From: an uncultured archaeon
GTDB lineage: Archaea > Thermoproteota > Nitrososphaeria > Nitrososphaerales > Nitrosopumilaceae
Length of the DNA stretch: 21,362 nt
Direction: 5' to 3'
Assembly (NCBI GenBank): GCA_950073955.1
Contig: CATMRH010000008.1
Span: forward strand, 1-21,362
This document shows, one piece after another, positions 14,714-21,362 of the stretch. Numbering within the stretch: the stretch's first letter is position 1; each line of letters opens with the position of its first letter. The notes under the pieces are model-generated. The model was not told where the DNA came from and did no database searches. It was given only the letters and a program-made list of their open reading frames with translations. The position numbers and the translations under genes were made by a program.

Positions 14714-15583
14714 CTACAAGTCTCTGAATTTTACCAAATTGTAAAAATAGCAAGCATTTGTCTGAATAGTTCCTTTTCTTGGAATTTTTTGCAAACCAAC
14801 ATTCCTTGACTCAAGGGCTGCTTGAGCAGCACCGCCAGCAAAGCAGAGTGCCCATAAAAAGTCTTTTTCTTTAAGCATGGTACAGCAAAATGCTGAACAA
14901 AAAATATCACCAACCCCAGTTGTATCATAAATTTGCTTATTTGGTAAGGTAATAGAATAGACCTTGTCTTTTACCAAAAGGGATACATCAGTTTTATTTG
15001 TCAGTAATACATATTCTACGCCTTTTTTCTGTAGCGCCAACATGATTTCATCATTAGAACCAGTAACAATTTGTTGGGCTTCTTCAGGATTAACCTTTAT
15101 TGCATTAACATTTGATAAATCAAGATTTGTTTTTTCCAAGGTAATATTGTTTTGAGAGTCTTTTTGCCTCAAAAAACCCTGAGGATCAACAAAAAGAAAA
15201 TTAGAATCGCTCTTAATTTTCCTAAAAGTATCATCAGAAATTTCATGGTATATTGGACTTACAATATGTCCATCAACATCAACACTAGAGTAATCTATTA
15301 ATTCACATTCATTTTCAAGTTTAAGAGTTCTATCTGAGCCATTAATGGAAATAGCAAATTTAGTGGTATTTTTTTTTGATTCAGAATTTTCAAAATTTAT
15401 TTTATGTTCGGTAAGATATTGTTTTGGAAAATCAGAGCCAAATTTTGTAAACAAGTCTACATCAAATTTGAACTGTCTTGCTGTAATTCCACAATAACAA
15501 CCAGGACCGCCAATTTGTTCATAATTATAATTATCAATTGTAATTGTATCAATTGCACAATGAGAAAAAACAGCTAATTTCAT
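14714..15583 (-). CDS. PfkB-family carbohydrate kinase
   Basis: A 289-residue ribokinase/PfkB-type kinase. The signature near the C terminus is DTTGVGDIFCSAF, with the catalytic base D226 and the anion hole GVGD; the substrate-side GG is at 25-26 (IGGPGCYCG). NPEEAQQI at 165-172 is the family's N-x-x-E motif that helps bind magnesium and phosphate. The phosphorylated compound cannot be read from the sequence; ribose, other sugars, nucleosides and ADP-dependent relatives are all possible. There is no lid of the size seen in ribokinases. It starts 26 bases after a zinc-ribbon microgene on the same strand and is followed by prepilin peptidase. Confidence 0.9.
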   Translation of the reverse strand: MKLAVFSHCAIDTITIDNYNYEQIGGPGCYCGITARQFKFDVDLFTKFGSDFPKQYLTEHKINFENSESKKNTTKFAISINGSDRTLKLENECELIDYSSVDVDGHIVSPIYHEISDDTFRKIKSDSNFLFVDPQGFLRQKDSQNNITLEKTNLDLSNVNAIKVNPEEAQQIVTGSNDEIMLALQKKGVEYVLLTNKTDVSLLVKDKVYSITLPNKQIYDTTGVGDIFCSAFCCTMLKEKDFLWALCFAGGAAQAALESRNVGLQKIPRKGTIQTNACYFYNLVKFRDL

Positions 15584-15609
15584 TTCTATTCATTCCTATA
15601 ACAACAGAT

Positions 15610-15717
15610 TTAGTTTTTTGCATTACTTTTATCAAAGCAACTCTGACAGAGAATCTTACCTTTTGATATTACTACTTCAACGCCTGAATTAAAGCAACTA
15701 TGGCAAAGACCACGCAT
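15610..15717 (-). CDS. Zinc-ribbon microprotein, 35 residues
   Basis: The frame runs from ATG to TAA and encodes two CxxC knuckles: C5-x2-C8 and C24-x2-C27 (LCHSCFN and LCQSCFD). The 15 residues between them are strand-like, as in rubredoxin- or zinc-ribbon-type folds. Both knuckles have the same C-x-S-C-F pattern, which is hard to explain by chance in an AT-rich spacer. It lies 26 bases before the sugar kinase and is probably co-transcribed with it. It is divergent from S26e. A function cannot be given. Confidence 0.7.
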   Translation of the reverse strand: MRGLCHSCFNSGVEVVISKGKILCQSCFDKSNAKN

Positions 15718-15817
15718 TATTATCAATTGAAATTATTCGATCTAGAATTAAAATGTAAAGTAGTTTTTATCCATATTTTAGGCGCGGTTTAACCAGTTTT
15801 GTTGAATTATCCTCAAG

Positions 15818-15825
15818 AATATAAG
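15818..15825 (+). promoter_or_regulatory. TATA box of the S26e gene
   Basis: AATATAAG is centred 26 bases before the ATG at 15848 but only 20 before the ATG at 15842. This spacing favours the second ATG as the leaderless start. Confidence 0.55.
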
Positions 15826-15847
15826 TAGGTAAATTAGTTTTATGTTC

Positions 15848-16135
15848 ATGCCACTAAAGCGTGCAAGTAGAGGACGAACAAAAGGAGGAAAAGGCTCATC
15901 TGGAACAGTACAATGTACCAACTGCGGACAAACTGTACCAAAAGACAAGGCAAAAAAAGTCACGGGTAAAATAAATTTGGTGGAACACACATTGGCAAAA
16001 GAGCTACGTGCACAAGGTGCATACATTGCACAAGCTACAGTGTTGAAAACTTATTGTATTTCATGTGCAATTCACTTCAAGATTCTCAAAATCAGATCTG
16101 CAGACAGTAGAAGAAAACGTGGAAAACTTCGATAG
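15848..16135 (+). CDS. rps26e: Small ribosomal subunit protein S26e
   Basis: A 95-residue ribosomal protein of the archaeal/eukaryotic S26e family, part of the small subunit near the mRNA exit region. The basic, glycine-rich N terminus (PLKRASRGRTKGGKG) and the zinc-binding pairs C23-x2-C26 and C70-x2-C73 are typical. The basic tail (SADSRRKRGKLR) also fits. A start two codons earlier (15842, MFMPLK) is possible, but the TATA position and the normal S26e start favour 15848. S26e is found in only part of the archaea, including this phylum. The gene converges on the phosphatidyltransferase gene with 2 bases between the stop codons. Confidence 0.95.
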   Translation: MPLKRASRGRTKGGKGSSGTVQCTNCGQTVPKDKAKKVTGKINLVEHTLAKELRAQGAYIAQATVLKTYCISCAIHFKILKIRSADSRRKRGKLR

Positions 16136-16137
16136 TA

Positions 16138-16710
16138 TTATTCTTTAATGTTTTTTGCAGTTACGGCCATTCTTTGAATTAAAGTAATTCCAGCAATTAC
16201 TACCACAATTATTATTGCATATTCCATAAAACCAATTATTCCAATTATTGCAATTACCAAAAGCCTTTCTGCTCTTTCACCAATACCTACTCCTTGAAGT
16301 TTTATGTTAAGAGCATCTGACTTTGCTCTTGCATAACTAACTAGTAATGACAAAGTTATTGCAAGTAATACTATGTAAGGTTCAGCATATCCACCAATTA
16401 GTATTCCTAAAAATATTGCAACTTCGGCAATTTTATCAAACATAGAGTCAAAATAAGATCCTTTTTTAGAGGTCTTACCAGTAGCCTTTGCTACTTGTCC
16501 ATCTACCATATCAAAGAATCCTGAAACAAGTAACAAAATTCCTCCAATTACTAATGCAAACTCAATTCCTAGACCATACACTACTGCAGATATCAATGCA
16601 AACACAAGACCTACACAAGTCCAAAAATTAGGAGATAGCCCTGTTGATGCAAACCCCTTACCAATCTTTTCAAGTGCAGGGTTGAGGGTATCTCGTAGAT
16701 TATTTAACAC
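16138..16710 (-). CDS. CDP-alcohol phosphatidyltransferase (archaetidylinositol-phosphate synthase-like)
   Basis: A 190-residue membrane enzyme for polar-lipid headgroup transfer. It has the CDP-alcohol phosphatidyltransferase motif D67-x2-D70-G71-x2-A74-K75 then G84-x3-D88-x3-D92; the four aspartates bind two metal ions and the CDP group. The usual arginine after the alanine is lysine here. Hydrophobic helices flank the motif at about 30-64, 95-120 and 145-178. Length and layout match archaeal enzymes making archaetidylinositol phosphate from CDP-archaeol and inositol phosphate; another headgroup is possible. The start is GTG. Confidence 0.88.
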   Translation of the reverse strand: MLNNLRDTLNPALEKIGKGFASTGLSPNFWTCVGLVFALISAVVYGLGIEFALVIGGILLLVSGFFDMVDGQVAKATGKTSKKGSYFDSMFDKIAEVAIFLGILIGGYAEPYIVLLAITLSLLVSYARAKSDALNIKLQGVGIGERAERLLVIAIIGIIGFMEYAIIIVVVIAGITLIQRMAVTAKNIKE

Positions 16711-16818
16711 GTGATAATCCCAACAATACTAGCTAATAAAGTGAGTAGAGATGAAATTGAGGCAATACAAAGTCAAAATTTACAAAACTAGCCTCATCAT
16801 TAATTAGTTTTAAAAATT

Positions 16819-17478
16819 TTAGATAAATATCTCATTTCCAGAATTTACCTTTTTTGGAACATCAAATATCTTCAAAGAGTCCAAATATTTCAGATGCTCT
16901 GATATAGATTCTTCCTCAAAGGATATCAATATTCTATCATCATGACTAATCTCATATTGCGAAATATCTGAATAATATCTATCTCCATTAAGATAGACCA
17001 CTTGGCCTTTACAGGATTCATTTAGATAACAGATATCATTCATTCCAAATGACGCAAACAACATCCCTAGTGGTACATTTGTTGCATGCTTGTGAATTTG
17101 GTATGGATTGTTGTTCTCAAAGTGGATGTATTTATTTGATAGCTGAAATTGTGGTGTACCAAAGTTTACCGGCTCACTGTCTACAATAACTACAATTGCA
17201 GCATGAGAATGATCACTACCAAACTCTCCTATGTTGTATTGGTTTGCAAGAATTTCTTCAGGATCCATGTTTTGAATTATTTGTGAGTCTATTTCACTTT
17301 GGTTAATAAAATAGTATGAGAGAAACCCTACTGAAAAAATTGCAAAAAGTATCATTGCTATCCAAATTTCTCTGCTTTTTGGTTTAGGACTAGTATATGT
17401 ATAGTCTGGATTGCTTTCCTCAAATCTGCCAGGTAAGGACTCTTCACCAAAATCTTTAGGAAGTGTTTTGTCTTGCAA
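16819..17478 (-). CDS. Membrane-anchored, histidine-containing extracellular protein
   Basis: A 219-residue protein with a cytosolic proline- and acid-rich tail (1-36), one membrane helix (38-58, a signal-anchor) and an outer domain of about 160 residues. The domain has clustered histidines, H90-S-H92, H119 and H129-K-H131, and a C150/C156 pair, all spaced as metal ligands or a disulfide might be. The start is TTG at 17478; no ATG exists before the membrane helix, and a minus-strand TATA (TTTATAG, 17502-17508) is about 27 bases upstream, so the TTG is plausible. I do not recognise the family. Copper binding is a reasonable guess in an organism built on copper enzymes, but it is only inference. 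Confidence 0.75.
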   Translation of the reverse strand: MQDKTLPKDFGEESLPGRFEESNPDYTYTSPKPKSREIWIAMILFAIFSVGFLSYYFINQSEIDSQIIQNMDPEEILANQYNIGEFGSDHSHAAIVVIVDSEPVNFGTPQFQLSNKYIHFENNNPYQIHKHATNVPLGMLFASFGMNDICYLNESCKGQVVYLNGDRYYSDISQYEISHDDRILISFEEESISEHLKYLDSLKIFDVPKKVNSGNEIFI

Positions 17479-17561
17479 TCTGTAGTTTTAATATATTAAT
17501 TCTATAAATGTAGTAGACTTTGTTTTCTGTACTAATATGACTCTAAATTAACAATCTAGAG

Positions 17562-18434
17562 TTAGTTTTGTGATAAATTAATGGCAATCATAGTAGACAT
17601 TATCTTGGCTGCAAGAGACGCAGTAGACCCATCATCATGATATGGATTAAGTTCCATAATATCTACACCAATAACCTTAGTTTCTTCAAAAGAGTGAATT
17701 AAGTCAAACAGTTCTCTAGATGTAATCCCTACAGCCTCAGGGTTACCTACACCAGGCGCAAATGCAGGATCCAGTACATCAAGATCAAAGCTTGAATAGA
17801 TTGAATCAAAAGTAGACACATAGTCTTTTAGGAGTTTAGGCCCTTTTCCTTCTCGAATTTCTTTGTCAGAAATTGTCTTGATATTATTTTCTTTTAAAAA
17901 TTCCAGTTCTTCTTTTACGAATGCTCGAGCTCCTACATGTAAAATATTTTCAGGTCCTCTTTCTTCAACAATTCTTCTGAGATACGAAGCATGACTTAGT
18001 TTAATGTCTGCATATTCATCTCGTAAATCATAGTGAGCATCAAATACAACATAACCAGTTTCTTTTGGAAAACTTGTATAGGTTCCAAGAGTGATAGAGT
18101 GTTCACCACCTAAAATGAGAAGTTGTCTTTGTTTAGCAACAAGTTCAGTAGTAATTTTTTTTACCATATCAATCATTTCAGATGCAACTACAGTATGTCT
18201 AGTATTTCCTAAATCTTCAATGTTTACAGTCTCTAAATCTACTTGAAGGTCAGGATGAAAAATCTCAATATTATTAAACGAATCACGAATTGCATCAGGT
18301 CCAAATCTACAACCAGGTTTGTAAGAATGGGTTGCGTCAAAGGGGATGCCAATTATAGTTGCTATAGGTTCAGAGTCATCATCAGATGAAATAATCAATG
18401 GAGTATTGTTTAGGTACAAATCAAGATAGCTCAT
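17562..18434 (-). CDS. speB: Agmatinase (ureohydrolase family)
   Basis: A 290-residue manganese enzyme that would hydrolyse agmatine to putrescine and urea. All metal ligands of the arginase fold are present: H112 in GGEHSIT, D132/H134/D136 in FDAHYDLRD, and D217/D219 in SFDLDVLDP. The stretch SHASYLRR and the E-x-N-P-x-x-D-D-G-S-T-A end (near 261-272) fit agmatinase better than arginase, and archaeal polyamine synthesis normally runs through agmatine. Related guanidine-type ureohydrolases cannot be excluded. It starts 3 bases after thrS ends, so both probably share a transcript. Confidence 0.9.
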   Translation of the reverse strand: MSYLDLYLNNTPLIISSDDDSEPIATIIGIPFDATHSYKPGCRFGPDAIRDSFNNIEIFHPDLQVDLETVNIEDLGNTRHTVVASEMIDMVKKITTELVAKQRQLLILGGEHSITLGTYTSFPKETGYVVFDAHYDLRDEYADIKLSHASYLRRIVEERGPENILHVGARAFVKEELEFLKENNIKTISDKEIREGKGPKLLKDYVSTFDSIYSSFDLDVLDPAFAPGVGNPEAVGITSRELFDLIHSFEETKVIGVDIMELNPYHDDGSTASLAAKIMSTMIAINLSQN

Positions 18435-18437
18435 TTT

Positions 18438-20306
18438 TTACACCATTAATGGGGGTCTCTTTGAGAGATGTTTTGATAAATTCAAACCAGTGAAAGGTTT
18501 TCCTTTAGTTTGCTCATTTATTTCCTTTAAGAAATCATCAAAGGGCAATTCCTTAACATCACCTGTTTGTCTATCGCGAATGCTAAGATTTTCAGAATTT
18601 ACTTCTTTTTCGCCAATAACCAAAATGTATCTAATCCATTCCTTTTCTGCTTCACGAATTCTTTTTCCAATGCTTTCATTTCTATCATCAATATCCACAC
18701 GAATATTATTACTAGAAATTTTATCAGTCAAAGTTTCACAAAAGTCGTTAAATTCCTCTTTCAGTGGAATTACTCTAATTTGTGTTGGTGCTAACCATAG
18801 TGGATATTGTGGTTTTCTTCCTTCCTTGATGTCTTTTGCAGCCTTTTCCAATAATACATAGAGAATTCTCTCAATTGCGCCACTAGGAGAGTTGTGTAAG
18901 ATTATAGGATATTGTTTATTATTATTCTCATCAACAAATTCAATTCCATATCTATCAGCATTTTCTACATCAATTTGGTCTGTAGAGAGAGCAGATGCCT
19001 TTCCTAGATTATCAATAAAGTTAAACTCCCATTTTAGAACAAAATAAAAGAATTTGTCTTTCCACATTTCAACTAATACAGGTTTGCCATGTTTCTTGAC
19101 AAGTTCCTCAATTGCGGATTTATTTTCATTGTAAAAATCTTCAGTGAATCTAATAGCCATCTCATAATCAGGTTTGTCAATTCCTAATTCATGAAGAACA
19201 CTTTGAGATAGATCAAATCGAATCTTAATCTCATCAATTGCCTGATCCATATCTTTACAGAATGCGTGACAGTCAGGCATTGTAAATGCTCTGAGTCGTC
19301 TTAAACCAACGAGTTCGCCGGATTGTTCTCTTCTAAAGCTATACCTTGTTAACTCGTAAAGCTTGAATGGTAAGTTCTTGTAAGATAGTTGGTATTGACT
19401 TGCCATTAAAAATTGCCCAAAACAAGCAGCAAATCTCAAAAAGAGTTTTTTCCCATCTGAATCAATATTGTATTGTCTTGCTGGAAATCGGTTAAAGTAA
19501 CTAACCATACTTGGATGTTCTGAATCATACATAATCGGAGTTTCAACTTCATAGCCACCATATTCCTTTACTTTATCAGTGACATAACTTTCAATCAAAG
19601 ATTTTATCAGACGACCATTAGGATAAAATCTCAAGTTACCAGAATCTGAAGCTGGTTCATAATCTGCAATGGTCATTTTCTTCATTAATGCAACATGTGG
19701 TGGAGTTTCATCTACATTACGTTGTTTTACGGATTCATATTTTGCCAAAATTTCTAATTTTTTGTGATTTGAAAAATCAAAATCACCTATGTTGATCATT
19801 GTTCCATCAAGAGACATTATCTTCCAATAAGAACGGATTTTGGACTCGCCTTCTAGGGCCTCAGATGTAATTTCTTCATTATTTTTTGAATCTGTTGAAT
19901 CTTTTGTAATTACTTTAAAGCTTTCAGCTAGTGGATGTCCTTTTACTTTTACATTATAAGATTTTGTCCAGCCAAATGGAGAATGAGATACTTCAAGATC
20001 AGATGCGTTTTCTTCCATCTCCTTAAGTAAAGTCATCGCAATGGATGGTTTTGCAAGATTAGAGCTAAGATGAGCATATGGATATACCAATAATTTTTTG
20101 CAGCCAATTTGTTCCATAGAATTTTTTATCTGAGATATTGCATTTTGTGCTACTGAAGAATCATCACCATCTTCTATTGCAATAAATGCAACTACAATTT
20201 CCTCAAATCTTACGGTTTCAGGATTTTCAATATCTTCAGCTGATTGGATCTCCTTTTTTGTTGGAGTATACTCAATGTGATCACAATGCAATTGCAATAT
20301 ACGCAT
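18438..20306 (-). CDS. thrS: Threonyl-tRNA synthetase, archaeal type
   Basis: A 622-residue class II synthetase that charges tRNA-Thr. The N-terminal ~140 residues (MRILQLHCDHIEYTP...) are the archaeal editing domain, related to D-aminoacyl-tRNA deacylase, which removes wrongly attached serine. The catalytic core follows: motif 2 around LTRYSFRREQSGE, a zinc-site cysteine in RFAACFGQ, further ligands in the H-A-F-C and H-N-S-P-S-G-A-I-E-R regions, and motif 3 in GAIERILY. The last ~110 residues (LWLAPTQIRVIPL onward) form the anticodon-binding domain. A minus-strand CTTAATT (near 20333-20340) is about 30 bases before the ATG. Editing and synthetic domains are in one chain here. Confidence 0.97.
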   Translation of the reverse strand: MRILQLHCDHIEYTPTKKEIQSAEDIENPETVRFEEIVVAFIAIEDGDDSSVAQNAISQIKNSMEQIGCKKLLVYPYAHLSSNLAKPSIAMTLLKEMEENASDLEVSHSPFGWTKSYNVKVKGHPLAESFKVITKDSTDSKNNEEITSEALEGESKIRSYWKIMSLDGTMINIGDFDFSNHKKLEILAKYESVKQRNVDETPPHVALMKKMTIADYEPASDSGNLRFYPNGRLIKSLIESYVTDKVKEYGGYEVETPIMYDSEHPSMVSYFNRFPARQYNIDSDGKKLFLRFAACFGQFLMASQYQLSYKNLPFKLYELTRYSFRREQSGELVGLRRLRAFTMPDCHAFCKDMDQAIDEIKIRFDLSQSVLHELGIDKPDYEMAIRFTEDFYNENKSAIEELVKKHGKPVLVEMWKDKFFYFVLKWEFNFIDNLGKASALSTDQIDVENADRYGIEFVDENNNKQYPIILHNSPSGAIERILYVLLEKAAKDIKEGRKPQYPLWLAPTQIRVIPLKEEFNDFCETLTDKISSNNIRVDIDDRNESIGKRIREAEKEWIRYILVIGEKEVNSENLSIRDRQTGDVKELPFDDFLKEINEQTKGKPFTGLNLSKHLSKRPPLMV

Positions 20307-20368
20307 AATTTCAAACAGAAATCACAATTGAATTAAGTGTTTACTAAAAATGTAAAATATTGAATTTT

Positions 20369-20704
20369 TTATGTTGTTTGTGCACGTAAAGAAATTATTG
20401 AGCGTAAAATCAAGCCAGATATTCCTAAATTTGAAGTCAGAAATTCAGCTGCTCTTGAAAGAGGCTCTTCCCCACGAAATCCTTCATCATAAATCATTTC
20501 AACTGAACCTTTGTCAGTCTCAACAAAAGAAGTTATCAAAGAATAATCACCCAATTTTTCATCAGTTCTTTCATTGTAAAGACGTAATTCGACTTTGGAA
20601 ATTGTAAAACCATCTTGAACAAAATTCCCAGAGGAGAACAAAACCTCAACATCATCAGGTGTTCTATTTACTCGCTGTGGATCATGTAAATCAACTATAT
20701 TCAT
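20369..20704 (-). CDS. Small conserved-looking protein, 111 residues
   Basis: A soluble protein with no signal peptide or membrane segment. The middle is strand-rich (VEVLFSSG, FTISKVELRLY, DYSLITSFV), followed by a helix with L-S-R-A-A-E-F-L and a hydrophobic C-terminal helix (GISGLILRSIISLRAQ). A minus-strand CTTAATTAGG-like TATA is about 27 bases before the ATG at 20704. It precedes thrS by 62 bases on the same strand and thrS has its own TATA-like stretch. I do not recognise the family. Confidence 0.7.
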   Translation of the reverse strand: MNIVDLHDPQRVNRTPDDVEVLFSSGNFVQDGFTISKVELRLYNERTDEKLGDYSLITSFVETDKGSVEMIYDEGFRGEEPLSRAAEFLTSNLGISGLILRSIISLRAQTT

Positions 20705-20858
20705 TTGGTATTATTTCAGATCATTCCTAATTAAGTAATATTTGCTTGAAAATTCACAATTTTACATTCCACACAAAGAATCCTTGCGCAAGTATTATTT
20801 ACAGCAAAAAAAGTGTTAATCTTGACCTCTTATTTACTCGTAAAACAATAACTTATGC

Positions 20859-21089
20859 ATGGCACAGAATTTGGAATATCTTACAGGAATAAAATACCTT
20901 AGCGATAAAATAACTGAAAAAGCAATCATGGACATCATTCAAGATATACTTCTAAAACTTATGCTACACAAACTTCTTTTCATAAACAACATCAGTAAAA
21001 AGGCATATTTGGTTGAAAGACAGAATATTTTAAAGTATTATAATATTGAGAAAAAACAACAGAGACCATCAAACTGTACTTTGGAATGA
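20859..21089 (+). CDS. Weakly supported small ORF, 76 residues
   Basis: The frame from ATG at 20859 encodes a leucine-, isoleucine- and lysine-rich helical protein (residues 20-45 strongly amphipathic). A TTATTTA at 20829-20835 is about 27 bases upstream, compatible with a leaderless gene. However, the stretch is very AT-rich, shows no motif, and no partner supports it. A shorter overlapping frame starts at 20855. It may be a real small gene or chance. Confidence 0.4.
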   Translation: MAQNLEYLTGIKYLSDKITEKAIMDIIQDILLKLMLHKLLFINNISKKAYLVERQNILKYYNIEKKQQRPSNCTLE

Positions 21090-21148
21090 TCAAAAATTAT
21101 TTGAAGTCTTAATATTTGTTTGATAAAACTAAATGATCCATATAATTA

Positions 21149-21162
21149 GAAAATATATTTTC
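21149..21162. repeat. 14-bp AT-rich palindrome
   Basis: GAAAATATATTTTC reads the same on both strands. It lies in the spacer between the weak ORF and the surface-protein gene end. In DNA this rich in A and T it may be chance. Confidence 0.35.
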
Positions 21163-21182
21163 AAATTTGTGTAATGAGTATA

Positions 21183-21222
21183 TTTACAAAAAATTAAAAA
21201 CAAAAAAATGAAAAAAAGTTGT
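21183..21222 (-). terminator. Poly-U terminator of the PEFG protein gene
   Basis: On the minus strand, directly after the stop codon at 21227, come three T-runs of six to seven bases (near 21211-21217, 21202-21208 and 21188-21193). Clustered T-runs just past a stop codon are the usual archaeal intrinsic terminator. Confidence 0.6.
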
Positions 21223-21226
21223 ACTT

Positions 21227-21362
21227 TTAGTATTTTGGTATAATGCTAAGTCTTGATTTTGAAGAGATTACAATTATTGAGATAATTGCTACTGCTAGAA
21301 TCATGGCTGCAATTGTACCAAATTCTGGAATTACATAGGTACCAATAATTTCAATTTCTTCT
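21227..21362 (-). CDS. C-terminal end of a surface protein with PEFG-CTERM sorting signal (partial)
   Basis: Only the last 44 codons are inside the window; the start lies beyond the right edge. The tail has the tripartite sorting signal of archaeal PEFG-CTERM proteins: the motif P-E-F-G (residues 12-15 of the fragment), a hydrophobic helix (TIAAMILAVAIISIIVIS) and a short basic end (SKSRLSIIPKY). Proteins with this tail are secreted and thought to be processed by an archaeosortase-like enzyme and anchored at the cell surface. The missing N-terminal part would decide what the protein does. Confidence 0.85.
   Translation of the reverse strand, partial: EEIEIIGTYVIPEFGTIAAMILAVAIISIIVISSKSRLSIIPKY

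Noticed and set aside
16706..16772. Minus-strand frame encoding a 22-residue hydrophobic peptide that ends in an overlap with the phosphatidyltransferase start
   Set aside because: The frame has a membrane-helix composition and a suggestive overlap with the GTG, but it contains no ATG, GTG or TTG; only ATT could start it. Not enough to call a gene.
16711..16791. Plus-strand 26-codon frame beginning GTG at 16711
   Set aside because: No TATA box or ribosome binding site at the right distance, and the stretch is part of the upstream region of the opposite-strand gene.

Overview
The window looks like a chromosomal stretch of an ammonia-oxidising archaeon of the Nitrosopumilus type (Thaumarchaeota/Nitrososphaerota). 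The reasons are AT-rich DNA, a TFIIB-type transcription factor, eukaryote-type ribosomal protein S26e, an archaeal threonyl-tRNA synthetase with the archaeal N-terminal editing domain, an archaetidylinositol-phosphate synthase-like enzyme, a prepilin peptidase of the archaeal type, many TATA boxes about 26 bases before start codons (leaderless genes), and a C-terminal PEFG-type sorting signal at the right edge. Assignment to a species is not possible from this reading alone.

Layout. 1-3613 holds small accessory genes: a tail of a plus-strand gene, a JAMM/MPN metalloprotease-like protein downstream of a long coiled-coil protein, two START/SRPBCC-like proteins, a two-helix membrane protein and two microproteins. 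3634-5170 is a regulatory-looking block: a 44-residue C2H2 zinc finger bracketed by a 47-bp direct repeat, TFB, and a 60-residue zinc-binding protein. 5195-11042 is a compact tryptophan operon, trpEGDCBA, whose genes overlap by 4 to 14 bases; no trpF is present. 11043-11328 contains a GC-rich hairpin-forming stretch and inverted repeats ahead of pyrG.

11329-18434 contains CTP synthase, an NAD kinase-like protein with a C-terminal winged helix, prepilin peptidase, a PfkB sugar kinase, a tiny zinc ribbon, S26e, a CDP-alcohol phosphatidyltransferase, a histidine-rich membrane-anchored protein and agmatinase. 18438-20704 holds thrS and a short unknown gene read in the same direction as agmatinase. 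The window ends with a weakly supported small ORF and the truncated 3' end of a surface protein gene followed by a poly-U terminator.

Most of the window is core metabolism and information processing. The best candidates for something under-described are the trp control region (a TATA box able to serve both directions with TACC repeats one helical turn apart), the NAD kinase/winged-helix fusion with a changed GGDG motif, the repeat-flanked zinc-finger microgene, the structured RNA candidate after trpA, and the JAMM plus coiled-coil pair. I did not find CRISPR arrays, insertion sequences, rRNA or tRNA genes.
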